Both the position numbers and the translations under genes were made by a program. The notes under the pieces are model-generated. The model ran no database searches. It saw only the letters and a program-made list of their open reading frames with translations, and was not told the origin of the DNA. Positions 25,074 to 31,532 of a stretch of 64,000 nucleotides of DNA are shown piece after piece. Origin of the DNA: Alphaproteobacteria bacterium (GTDB taxonomy: Bacteria; Pseudomonadota; Alphaproteobacteria; Micropepsales; Micropepsaceae); contig JADHVO010000004.1 in NCBI GenBank assembly GCA_016783965.1, positions 1 through 64,000 of the forward strand, given 5' to 3'. How positions within the stretch are numbered: the stretch's first letter is position 1; each line of letters begins with the position of its first letter.

Positions 25074-25634
25074 TCAGATTTTCAAAATCCGGTACGGCGC
25101 CAGAAGTGCCAGCGCATCGAAAGGCAGCTCTTCGGGGAGGTCGCCGCGGTTGGTGTACATGGCGGCGGTGAGATCGAGGATGGCTTCCTTGATCGGCGCG
25201 GGGACGGTGCTGGCGTCGCCATAGCCGGCGGTGAAGGTGACGGCGATGCCGTTGATCGCTCGCAGGTTCGTGGGCGGTGCGGTGTTCTCGGCGAGCGCGA
25301 TGCGGGCGGGCGCCGAGGCGGTGTCGACGATGGTGAGGCCCGGGTCGAGGGTTGTCGTGGTGTCGTCTCGCGCGGTCGTGACGATGCTGGTCACCGATTG
25401 CAGCGGTGGGAGCGGGAGCTCGATCACGCCATCGAGCGGCCAGGCATCGAGGTGGAGCGTCCAGCCCTGGGTGACGAAGGCGCGGCCGGTGTGCCATTCG
25501 GCGCGGGCTCTTGTGGCGGCGATCAGGCGGGTGATGAGCGTGTCGTCGTCTGTGGTGTCGACCCTGAGATGGAGCTTCGCCTCGGCGAGCGTGACGGGCT
25601 CGGCGGCCGGTGGGGTGTTCAATGTTAAGGGCAT
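25074..25634 (-). CDS. Gp6-like head-tail connector
   Basis: A 186-residue adaptor that binds under the portal ring. Family pattern: AAEPVTLAEAKLHLRVDTTD, DTLITRLIAATRARAEWHTG, WTLHLDAWPLDGVIELPLPP, VTFTAGYGD and ALYTNRG-like AAMYTNRGDLP. It corresponds to RcGTA gp6. The C-terminus (FDALALLAPYRILKI) is normal for the family. Confidence 0.93.
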   Translation of the reverse strand: MPLTLNTPPAAEPVTLAEAKLHLRVDTTDDDTLITRLIAATRARAEWHTGRAFVTQGWTLHLDAWPLDGVIELPLPPLQSVTSIVTTARDDTTTTLDPGLTIVDTASAPARIALAENTAPPTNLRAINGIAVTFTAGYGDASTVPAPIKEAILDLTAAMYTNRGDLPEELPFDALALLAPYRILKI

Positions 25635-25655
25635 GTGATGCTCCTTGAAAAAATA

Positions 25656-25711
25656 TCACGCGGAGTTCGCGGAGTGGCGGAACCCTTCGCGTTCTCCGTG
25701 ACTCCGCGTGA
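25656..25711. repeat. Dispersed palindrome, TCACGCGGAG family (copy 2)
   Basis: TCACGCGGAGTTCGCGGAG and GACTCCGCGTGA frame a 56-base element. It precedes the 25799-25872 repeat in the same 241-base gap between capsid and connector genes. Confidence 0.75.
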
Positions 25712-25798
25712 ATCATCTGCCGCGCTTGCGCGCGGCGCTGGGTGGCCGGGTCGAGCCCGGCCATGGTGACGGTTTTTGGTTCAGCGCGGGAAGGCCCG

Positions 25799-25872
25799 CC
25801 TCCCCCGCGTGTGCGAAGCACACTGGCGGGGGAGGTGCCCGTAGCAGCGTTAGCTGCGAAGGGCGGAGGCGG
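25799..25872. repeat. Dispersed repeat, CTCCGCCCTTCGCACC family (inverted copy)
   Basis: Reverse-orientation copy of the 22321 and 23559 elements, with hairpin GTGTGCGAAGCACAC. It ends 4 bases before the capsid stop codon. Confidence 0.75.
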
Positions 25873-25875
25873 CCC

Positions 25876-27117
25876 TTAAGACGCCGCGAACTTCATCAGT
25901 TTGATGGCTTCGTAGTTCTGGACGCCGCCGCCGACGCGCTTGGTGGTGTAGAACAGGACGTAGGGCTTGGCCGAGTACGGGTCGCGCAGGACGCGGATGC
26001 CGATGCGGTCGACGATCAGGTAGCCGCGGGCGAAGTCGCCGAATGCGATGCTGTAGGAGTTGCTCGCGATGTCGGGCATGTCTTCGGCTTCGGCGACGGG
26101 GTAACCGAGCAGCGTGGGCGACTGACCCGCACTGGCACCGGGGCTCCAGATGTAGTTGCCGGTCGTGTCCTTGAACTTGCGGATCACGCTTTCGGTCTTG
26201 CGGTTCATCACCCAGGTGCCGTTGGCGCGATAGGCCTGCTTCGGCGCATAGGCGAGGTTGACCAGGTTGTCGACCGGGTTCGTCGACGCGAAGGCGCCGT
26301 CGGCGCCCGACGCGATGTAACCGAGCCTCGTCCAGGCCCAGCTCGCGTCGGCGACAATGGTCTCGGTCAGGAAGCCCTTCGGCGCCGACGTGCCGTTGCC
26401 GGAGACGAAGGCGGCGCCTTCCTGCTCGGCGAACACGGTCTGCACCTCGTCGGCCAGCCAGCGTTCGATGTCGACGGCGCTGTCGTCGAGCAGGGTCGGC
26501 GTCGCAGCGGGCATGGCGTAGAGCTCCATCGCCGGGAAGTCGATCACCGCGAGCGTGGGCGTATTGGTCTGCGGCCGCGCGTCGGTCTCCGCGACCCAGC
26601 CGGTGGCGGCGCCGGACGTGGCGATGGGCTTGCGATACACGTTGCCGCCGATCTGGCGCACCGTGGCGATGGCGCGAATCGGCGAGGCCTTCGCCAGCAC
26701 GCGGTCGATAGTGCTCTCGATCTCGAGCGGCACGGTGTAGCCGCCGTCGGCGTTCGAGCCGGCGGAGAACGCGGTCTTCAGCTCGAGCTGATCGAGCGCG
26801 GTGGCGTCGCCCTTGCGCACGTAGCGGTCGAAGGCGGACTTGCGTTCGAGCTGGTCGCGGTCGGTCGCGGCCTTGCGCTCGGTGCTGAGGCTGGGGCGCG
26901 ATGCGTCGAGCAGCAGCGTGTCGAGGGCGCGCTTCTGGTCGTCGAGCGCCTTGTTGATGCGGTCCACCTTCTCCTCGGTGACGACGTCGGCGCTGCGGCG
27001 TTCGAGCTGGGTCAGGCGGTCGTCATTGGCCTGCTTGAACTGCTCGAAGGCGGCGAGGAAGTCGTCGAAGGCCGACTTGATCTCGGGTGTGGTGGCGGTC
27101 TTGGTTTCGTATTCCAT
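25876..27117 (-). CDS. HK97-fold major capsid protein (gp5-type)
   Basis: A 413-residue capsid subunit. Residues 1-105 form a charged coiled-coil scaffold (IKSAFDDFLAAFEQFKQAND, KVDRINKALDDQKRALDTLL), removed by the protease during maturation. The HK97 fold follows: DGGYTVPLEIESTIDRVLAK, VYRKPIATSGAATGWVAETD, ELYAMPAATPTLLDDSAVDI, LADEVQTVFAEQEGAAFVSG, TWVMNRKTESVIRKFKD, LLGYPVAEAEDMPDI, FGDFARGYLIVDRIGIRVLR. Order and length match RcGTA-type capsids. Confidence 0.95.
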   Translation of the reverse strand: MEYETKTATTPEIKSAFDDFLAAFEQFKQANDDRLTQLERRSADVVTEEKVDRINKALDDQKRALDTLLLDASRPSLSTERKAATDRDQLERKSAFDRYVRKGDATALDQLELKTAFSAGSNADGGYTVPLEIESTIDRVLAKASPIRAIATVRQIGGNVYRKPIATSGAATGWVAETDARPQTNTPTLAVIDFPAMELYAMPAATPTLLDDSAVDIERWLADEVQTVFAEQEGAAFVSGNGTSAPKGFLTETIVADASWAWTRLGYIASGADGAFASTNPVDNLVNLAYAPKQAYRANGTWVMNRKTESVIRKFKDTTGNYIWSPGASAGQSPTLLGYPVAEAEDMPDIASNSYSIAFGDFARGYLIVDRIGIRVLRDPYSAKPYVLFYTTKRVGGGVQNYEAIKLMKFAAS

Positions 27118-27147
27118 TTCTACTTTCTCCTTGGGTGCAACAAAAAG

Positions 27148-27277
27148 CTGTCATCCCCGGCCGAACGCCGCGCAGCGGCGTGAGGGGAAGGGGATCCATG
27201 GCCAGGCTCCGAGCCCAGTCGTGGGTCCCCTTCCCTCACGCGAACGCTGGCGCGTTCGCGCTCGCCGGGGATGACAG
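27148..27277. repeat. Long inverted repeat between protease and capsid genes
   Basis: CTGTCATCCCCGG (27148-27160) and CCGGGGATGACAG (27265-27277) are perfect 13-bp ends of a 130-base element with internal hairpins (CCGCGCAGCGG, GAACGCTGGCGCGTTC). It is a repetitive extragenic palindrome. Confidence 0.7.
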
Positions 27278-27284
27278 TTGGGAT

Positions 27285-27821
27285 TCAGGTTCGAAGAACT
27301 TGTGCGGCGTGCCGTAGCTTCGCGGCGTCGTTCTTCTCACCGATGGCCGTGACCTCGCTTCCGGCGAGCAACGGGAAGGTCACGACCGAAATTTCCCAGA
27401 GCTCGATTTCCAACAGTGTGCGCGTGCCAAGCGCCGCATTGCGGCGCGCACGCAATGTCTTGAAGCCGATCGACAGGCCGTCGAGCGCGCCGGCGCGGAT
27501 CAGCGCGGCGACATCGCGGGCGCGATCGCTTTCGGTGGCAAGGCGGCCGCGGACGTAGAGGCCTTTGGCGTCCTCGCGGATTTCCTCCCAGGTGCCGATC
27601 GGTTCGTGCGCGAAGTGCTGGTAGAGCATGCGCACGCGTGCGGGCGGGCGGCGGTTGAGCGAACGCTGGAACGCCCCGGGGACGACGATGTCGCCCGCAC
27701 CGTCGGCCACGTGGAAGAGCGAGGCGTAGCCTTCGAACTCGTCGCGGCCGAGCGCGGCGATGCGCGCAGGCGTAAGGGTGCGCGCGAGGCGATGCCTCGC
27801 GTGGTGGATGATGGTGGGCAT
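27285..27821 (-). CDS. Prohead serine protease (gp4-type)
   Basis: A 178-residue capsid-maturation protease of the HK97 type. Features: FEGYASLFHVADGAGDIVVP, GAFQRSL, MLYQHFAHEPIGTWEEIRED (catalytic His), KGLYVRGRLA, and ALDGLSIGFKTLRARR (catalytic Ser), LEIELWEISVVTFPLL. The start at 27821 follows GGATCACCATCAA poorly, but it is the first ATG with family-like sequence. It is placed directly before the capsid gene, as in GTA clusters. Confidence 0.93.
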   Translation of the reverse strand: MPTIIHHARHRLARTLTPARIAALGRDEFEGYASLFHVADGAGDIVVPGAFQRSLNRRPPARVRMLYQHFAHEPIGTWEEIREDAKGLYVRGRLATESDRARDVAALIRAGALDGLSIGFKTLRARRNAALGTRTLLEIELWEISVVTFPLLAGSEVTAIGEKNDAAKLRHAAQVLRT

Positions 27822-27892
27822 TTGATGGTGATCCTTTGATTCACGCGGAGGCGCGGAGTTCGCGGAGTTGCTTGCGCGCGCCTTAACCCCAG

Positions 27893-28020
27893 CCGTCATG
27901 GCCGGCCTCGTGCCGGCCATCCAAGATCAGGGGCGGCGCAGAACTGGCTCGGCACGCGCCGGACTTTTGCTTGCAGCCTGGGTGTTCTTGGGTTGCCGGG
28001 ACAAGCCCGGCAATGACGGT
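27893..28020. repeat. Extragenic palindromic repeats between protease and small membrane gene
   Basis: Contains GTCATGGCCGGCCTCGTGCCGGCCAT and GGTTGCCGGGACAAGCCCGGCAATGACGG type hairpins, read here as short arms GGCCGG/CCGGCC and GCCGGG/CCCGGC. A half copy of the TCACGCGGAG element lies just before it at about 27840. It fills most of the 204-base gap. Confidence 0.6.
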
Positions 28021-28025
28021 GGTGT

Positions 28026-28295
28026 TTAAGGTGCAGAAGCGGTCGACGCGCTGCGGTCCAGCTTCGCTTCGATCCGCGTCAGTTGCTGTTTCATCTCGGC
28101 GATCTGTTCCTGCATCACGGCGACGCGGTCGATGGTGGTTTGGTTGCGCAGCTGCGTCTGCTCCAGCACCGCGATGCGGTTGGAGGCGGAGCCGGCCCAG
28201 TAAATGGCGCCGGCGCTCTGCAACAAAAAGGCCGCCACGAGGGCGGCCGGAAACTTCTTCTCCAGCACGGGCTGGAGCGTGTCGGCGATGGTCAT
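28026..28295 (-). CDS. Small membrane protein with coiled coil (rcc01685-position)
   Basis: An 89-residue protein with one N-terminal transmembrane segment (FPAALVAAFLLQSAGAIYWA) and a C-terminal coiled coil (RIAVLEQTQLRNQTTIDRVA to MKQQLTRIEAKLDRS). It occupies the place between portal and protease where RcGTA has a small hypothetical gene. The first 22 codons are almost identical in DNA to the start of the next gene upstream. Within those codons the minus strand has GGCCGCC/GGCGGCC arms followed by TTTTT, a terminator-like structure inside coding sequence. Function is unknown. Confidence 0.75.
   Translation of the reverse strand: MTIADTLQPVLEKKFPAALVAAFLLQSAGAIYWAGSASNRIAVLEQTQLRNQTTIDRVAVMQEQIAEMKQQLTRIEAKLDRSASTASAP
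28231..28295. repeat. 65-bp duplicated gene start, copy 1
   Basis: Matches 28701-28765 at 64 of 65 positions in the same orientation, 470 bases apart. It covers the start codon and codons 1-21 of the 89-residue gene, including the internal hairpin. Flanking sequence outside the block is unrelated. Confidence 0.9.
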
Positions 28296-28303
28296 TGTAG
28301 TTC

Positions 28304-28765
28304 CTAACGGATCGTTGTCGAAAGCGTGGGCGCCTGAAACCCCGGAATGCGGTTGCACAGCGTCACCTTGAAGACCGGCGCAACATCGTCGCGCAGATAT
28401 CCATCCAGCGCCGCGACCAACGCGTTGTCGCTTGCCTTTTCCGAGTACAGAGCGACGACAGCGCCGAACTCGCCCATGCCGAATGTGACGTCGAGTATCG
28501 CCGACACCCCACGATACTCATCGGTGCCTACCTGATGCTCTCCGTTCAGCCCGAGTTCGTGGCGCCTGGCAAAGGCATCCATAAGCGACGAGAGCTGCCG
28601 ATCGGCCTTGCGATCGGCGGCGTGATGCGCGGCGACAGTTGCGCAATACCGGGCCTTGATTTCACTGGCACTCGCGGGAGTCGTAGCAACCAGCATAAAA
28701 GCCGCCACGAGGGCGGCCGGGAACTTCTTCTCCAGCACGGGCTGGAGCGTGTCGGCGATGGTCAT
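28304..28765 (-). CDS. Hypothetical exported protein with a duplicated N-terminus
   Basis: A 153-residue protein that begins with the same residues as the downstream gene (MTIADTLQPVLEKKFPAAL) and then becomes a signal peptide (VAAFMLVATTPASAS) followed by a soluble domain (EIKARYCATVAAHHAADRKA, SAILDVTFGMGEFGAVVALY, VTLCNRIPGFQAP) with two cysteines. The mature part resembles no family I know. The fused start suggests that a duplicated gene head was joined to a different exported protein. It overlaps no neighbour and is separated by 8 bases from the 89-residue gene and by 1 base from the next upstream. Confidence 0.65.
   Translation of the reverse strand: MTIADTLQPVLEKKFPAALVAAFMLVATTPASASEIKARYCATVAAHHAADRKADRQLSSLMDAFARRHELGLNGEHQVGTDEYRGVSAILDVTFGMGEFGAVVALYSEKASDNALVAALDGYLRDDVAPVFKVTLCNRIPGFQAPTLSTTIR
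28701..28765. repeat. 65-bp duplicated gene start, copy 2
   Basis: See the copy at 28231-28295. The minus-strand hairpin here is GCCGCC/GGCGGC followed by TTTT. Confidence 0.9.
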
Positions 28766-28766
28766 G

Positions 28767-29474
28767 TCATTTGCTTTCGTCGAGTTTGTGTTCGAGAGCG
28801 GCGGTCTTCTGTTCGATTGCCGCCAAGTTCCTTGGACTGTCGTTGCGGCAGTAGGCGATCATCGCCTCTGCCACGTCGACCAACATGCCCGGCGGCGAGT
28901 CCGGCGCCGGCGACCAGGTTGTCCCAGCCATTCTTGAAGCCGAAAAGTGAAACGTCTCGCCGTCGCCGCCGACGATGATTTCGCGGCCGCTCTGCGGTTT
29001 ACCGTCGGCGCCCCAACGAACGGCCTCGCCTTCCTGAAAACGCGTTGCAGACAGCATGACCTCCCACAGATTGGCGATACGTGCGCCAAGCGCTGAATCG
29101 ATCCGCTTTTCACATCGGTCCACCGGTATGTCGCGCCAATCTGGCGGCAGGTGAGTTTCCGCGATTTCTGCGGGCGTGCGACCGTAGTATCCCCAAAGCT
29201 GCATCTTCGATTCGACGGCGATTACTTTCCACTCGCCCAAATGGATCGAAAGGCCGACCCCATACTCATGGTGGAATGATGGAAGGCCAATCATTCTTCC
29301 GACGACGTCGTGTCCGGAGAGATCTTTGAAGTTCGTCAGCACCATGTCGTTGTAGTCGACATCCCATAGGTTCGCCTTGGTGTCGAACGATGAACGCTCT
29401 GGCTCGAGGTGATCGAGTGCAAATGCCGGTGTTGCGAGCGACAGAAGAAGAAAAGCAATTGCGGATCTTCTCAT
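28767..29474 (-). CDS. Hypothetical exported protein, 235 residues
   Basis: Signal peptide MRRSAIAFLLLSLATPAFA, then a soluble protein rich in Trp and acidic residues (LWDVDYNDMVLTNFKDLSGH, GVGLSIHLGEWKVIAVESKM, ANLWEVMLSATRFQEGEAVR) and a helical C-terminus (LAAIEQKTAALEHKLDESK). The end of the protein is a short coiled coil. No family recognised. Its ATG shares a base with the stop of the DUF559 nuclease gene. It is cargo-like within the GTA cluster because no RcGTA counterpart has a signal peptide here. Confidence 0.7.
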   Translation of the reverse strand: MRRSAIAFLLLSLATPAFALDHLEPERSSFDTKANLWDVDYNDMVLTNFKDLSGHDVVGRMIGLPSFHHEYGVGLSIHLGEWKVIAVESKMQLWGYYGRTPAEIAETHLPPDWRDIPVDRCEKRIDSALGARIANLWEVMLSATRFQEGEAVRWGADGKPQSGREIIVGGDGETFHFSASRMAGTTWSPAPDSPPGMLVDVAEAMIAYCRNDSPRNLAAIEQKTAALEHKLDESK

Positions 29475-29947
29475 CAGCGCCCCCTCACCCTGCCCTCTCC
29501 CCCGCTCCGCGGGGGCGAGGGTAATGCCTTTGCCTCTCCCTCGCCCCCACGTAGTGGGGGAGAGGGTTGGGGTGAGGGGGCTGTCAGTTCGTGCAAGATG
29601 CTGCTCATGACAGAAGCGAAGTTGTGCGCCATGTCTTCGTTCATGATGCGGTAGACATCGAACCCTTTGGTACGGAAGAACGCGTCGCGCGCAGCATCGT
29701 AACCTTCGCGGCCTTCATGCAGCTTGCCGTCGAGTTCAATGACGAGCCGGTGTTCCAGGCAGACGAAATCGGCGATGTAGTTGCCGATCAGGTACTGCCG
29801 CTTGAACTTGAAGCCGCCGAGCTTGCGGTTGCGGACGGCATCCCAAAACACCTCTTCCATCGAGACAGGGTTGTGACGCATCTCGCGGGCGCGCGAGCGG
29901 TTGAGCGCATGCGCTTTTCGTTTTGACTTCCGGTCCTCGGTCACCAT
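29474..29947 (-). CDS. DUF559 (Vsr-like) endonuclease-domain protein
   Basis: A 157-residue PD-(D/E)XK-like nuclease. Core: RAREMRHNPVSMEEVFWDAV, RNRKLGGFKFKRQYLIGNYI, ADFVCLEHRLVIELDGKLHE, FFRTKGFDVYRIMNEDM, with Asp of ADF, Glu/Asp of VIELDG and Lys/Arg of FKFKRQ as candidate catalytic residues. The natural domain ends near LHELTA; the rest is repeat-encoded. The start at 29947 excludes an upstream repeat. Such proteins are scattered in alphaproteobacterial genomes next to these repeats, so it is probably an insertion, not a GTA part. Confidence 0.8.
   Translation of the reverse strand: MVTEDRKSKRKAHALNRSRAREMRHNPVSMEEVFWDAVRNRKLGGFKFKRQYLIGNYIADFVCLEHRLVIELDGKLHEGREGYDAARDAFFRTKGFDVYRIMNEDMAHNFASVMSSILHELTAPSPQPSPPLRGGEGEAKALPSPPRSGGEGRVRGR
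29477..29581. repeat. Paired inverted repeat, GGGGGAGAGGG family (copy 3), inside the DUF559 gene end
   Basis: Two facing copies encode the last ~35 residues of the DUF559 nuclease in frame (Pro/Gly/Arg-rich, PSPQPSPPLRGGEG). The outer border meets the start of the 235-residue exported protein. Confidence 0.8.
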
Positions 29948-29966
29948 GGTAACAACTCTAACTCTA

Positions 29967-30132
29967 CCCTCTCTCCCACGCATGTGGGGGAGAGGGCCAG
30001 GGTGAGGGGGCGCTGATGCAGCGCATCCTAGTTGGTGGTTTGCATCAGCCGCGATGCCAAATGGTAATCGCGGCGCGCGGCTTTGCCGCCCCCTCACCCC
30101 GGCCCTCTCCCCCGCTAAAGCGGGGGCGAGGG
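29967..30132. repeat. Paired inverted repeat, GGGGGAGAGGG family (copy 4)
   Basis: ACCCTCTCTCCCACGCATGT with partner CCCTCACCCCGGCCCTCTCC facing it; the inner part has GCGCTGATGCAGCGC. It lies between the portal stop and the DUF559 start. Confidence 0.8.
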
Positions 30133-30134
30133 AG

Positions 30135-31337
30135 TTACAGAGGTTCATTGGTAGCTCCGTAACCCGCGGCGGCTCGTTTCTCATTGGTGGTGAGGAACGT
30201 GGCCTGGTTTAGGCGGTCCCAGATGGATTCGCGTTCTATGGCCAGGGCATCTACGGCGTCGGGGTCGTAACCGACGCGGAGGGTTTCTCCGAAGCGCGGC
30301 GCGAGCCAGCGGGTTACGCCGGACGATGTTCTCGCGACGAGCGGCAGCACCGTCTGGCGCCAGAAGCTGAGGTTGGCTTCGCGGTAGTTGGAATAGGTGT
30401 TGTCGCCGGGGATGCCCAGCAGCATGGGTGGCACGCCGAACGCGAGCGCGATCTCGCGCGCGGCGACGTCTCGCGTGGTGGCGAAGTCGAGGTCGGCGGG
30501 GCTGTGGCTCATGGTTTTCCAGTCGAGGCCGCCTTCGAGCACCATCGGGCGGCCGGCGTTGGTGGCGCCCGAGTAGGCGTCTTCGAGTTCGCGCTTGAGG
30601 CGCGTGTGCTGCTCTTCGGTCAGCGCGGGGGCGCCGTCGGGGCCGCGGTAGACGAGCGCGCCGCTTGGCCGCGCGGCATTGTCGAGCAGGGCTTTCACCC
30701 AGGCGGCGCCGGCGTTGTGGACCTCGATCGCGTTGGCGGCGGCCTGCGCGGGCGAGAGGCCATAGTGGTCGTCGAGCGGATGGAACAGCGTCGCGTGCAG
30801 CACGGGCAGGAAGCCGGTCGCGGCGTCGCGCGCGATGCGCGTGGTCCTGCCGTCGACGGTGTAGTCGTAGGCGATCGGCCAGCCGCGCGCGCCCGGCACG
30901 ATGGCGACGCGGTCGGGGCGCAGCGTGTAGAGGGCGCGCGGTTCGCCGCCCGCCGTCGCGGCCTCCATGTAAGCGTTGCCGGCGCATTGCAGGAACGCGT
31001 ACCAGCGCGCGAAGAACTGGGCGCCGTCTTCCTCTGGGTTCGGGTGGGTGAGGAGCGTGAGGAGCGGATGGGTGTCGAGCTCCTGCGCGCCGTCGTAGAG
31101 CAGGAAGGGGACGGAGGCCGCGGCCTCCGCGATCATGCGCACGCAACGATAGACGACGGCGTTGCGCATCACGCCCTCGCGCGAGAGGCCGGCGTAGTCG
31201 CGGGAGCCCCAGCTTGTGCGGGCGGTGAGGGAGAGGGCGATGAGGGGGGCGGATTTGCGTTCCGGCGCAGCATTGTTGTTGGGCGCTCCCGCTCGCGCGG
31301 ACGCGCCGTCGCGGCGGCGGCTGAGAAAGTCGAGCAT
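30135..31337 (-). CDS. Phage/GTA portal protein (gp3-type)
   Basis: A 400-residue HK97-type portal. Features: REGVMRNAVVYRCVRMIAEA, SVPFLLYDGAQELDTHPLLT, LLTHPNPEEDGAQFFARWYA, GNAYMEA, YTLRPDRVAIVPGARGWPIA, GLSPAQAAANAIEVHNAGAA, ALLDNAARPSGALVY, DYATTRD-like DLDFATTRDVAAREIALAFG, VPPMLLGIPGDNTYSNYREA. It forms the dodecameric DNA gate at the head vertex. Start at 31337 follows AGGAGACCCAACC. Downstream of terminase as in RcGTA. Confidence 0.95.
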   Translation of the reverse strand: MLDFLSRRRDGASARAGAPNNNAAPERKSAPLIALSLTARTSWGSRDYAGLSREGVMRNAVVYRCVRMIAEAAASVPFLLYDGAQELDTHPLLTLLTHPNPEEDGAQFFARWYAFLQCAGNAYMEAATAGGEPRALYTLRPDRVAIVPGARGWPIAYDYTVDGRTTRIARDAATGFLPVLHATLFHPLDDHYGLSPAQAAANAIEVHNAGAAWVKALLDNAARPSGALVYRGPDGAPALTEEQHTRLKRELEDAYSGATNAGRPMVLEGGLDWKTMSHSPADLDFATTRDVAAREIALAFGVPPMLLGIPGDNTYSNYREANLSFWRQTVLPLVARTSSGVTRWLAPRFGETLRVGYDPDAVDALAIERESIWDRLNQATFLTTNEKRAAAGYGATNEPL

Positions 31338-31360
31338 GGTTGGGTCTCCTGGAATTGAAA

Positions 31361-31521
31361 GCCCTCGCCCCCGCGTTAGCGGGGGAGAGGGTTGGGTGAG
31401 GGGGCGGTGCAGCTTGCGAACCGTTCGTGATGGCACGGAGGGGAGATGCCACCGGCGAATGTCGCGCTTTGCATCAGCGCCCCCTCACCCCTGCCCTCTC
31501 CCCCTCAAAGGGGGAGAGGGA
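31361..31521. repeat. Paired inverted repeat, GGGGGAGAGGG family (copy 5)
   Basis: GCCCTCGCCCCCGCG...GCGGGGGAGAGGG at the left and CCCCTCACCCCTGCCCTCTC at the right face each other around about 80 bases. It fills the portal-terminase gap. Confidence 0.8.
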
Positions 31522-31532
31522 GATCTCTTTGG

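Noticed and set aside
25708..27183. A 491-codon plus-strand frame opposite the capsid gene
   Set aside because: Shadow frame; the capsid gene on the other strand has the HK97 pattern.
29477..31521. Possible CRISPR array, from regularly repeated GGGGGAGAGGG sequences
   Set aside because: Copies are inverted, of different lengths and separated by genes; there are no uniform spacers or cas genes.
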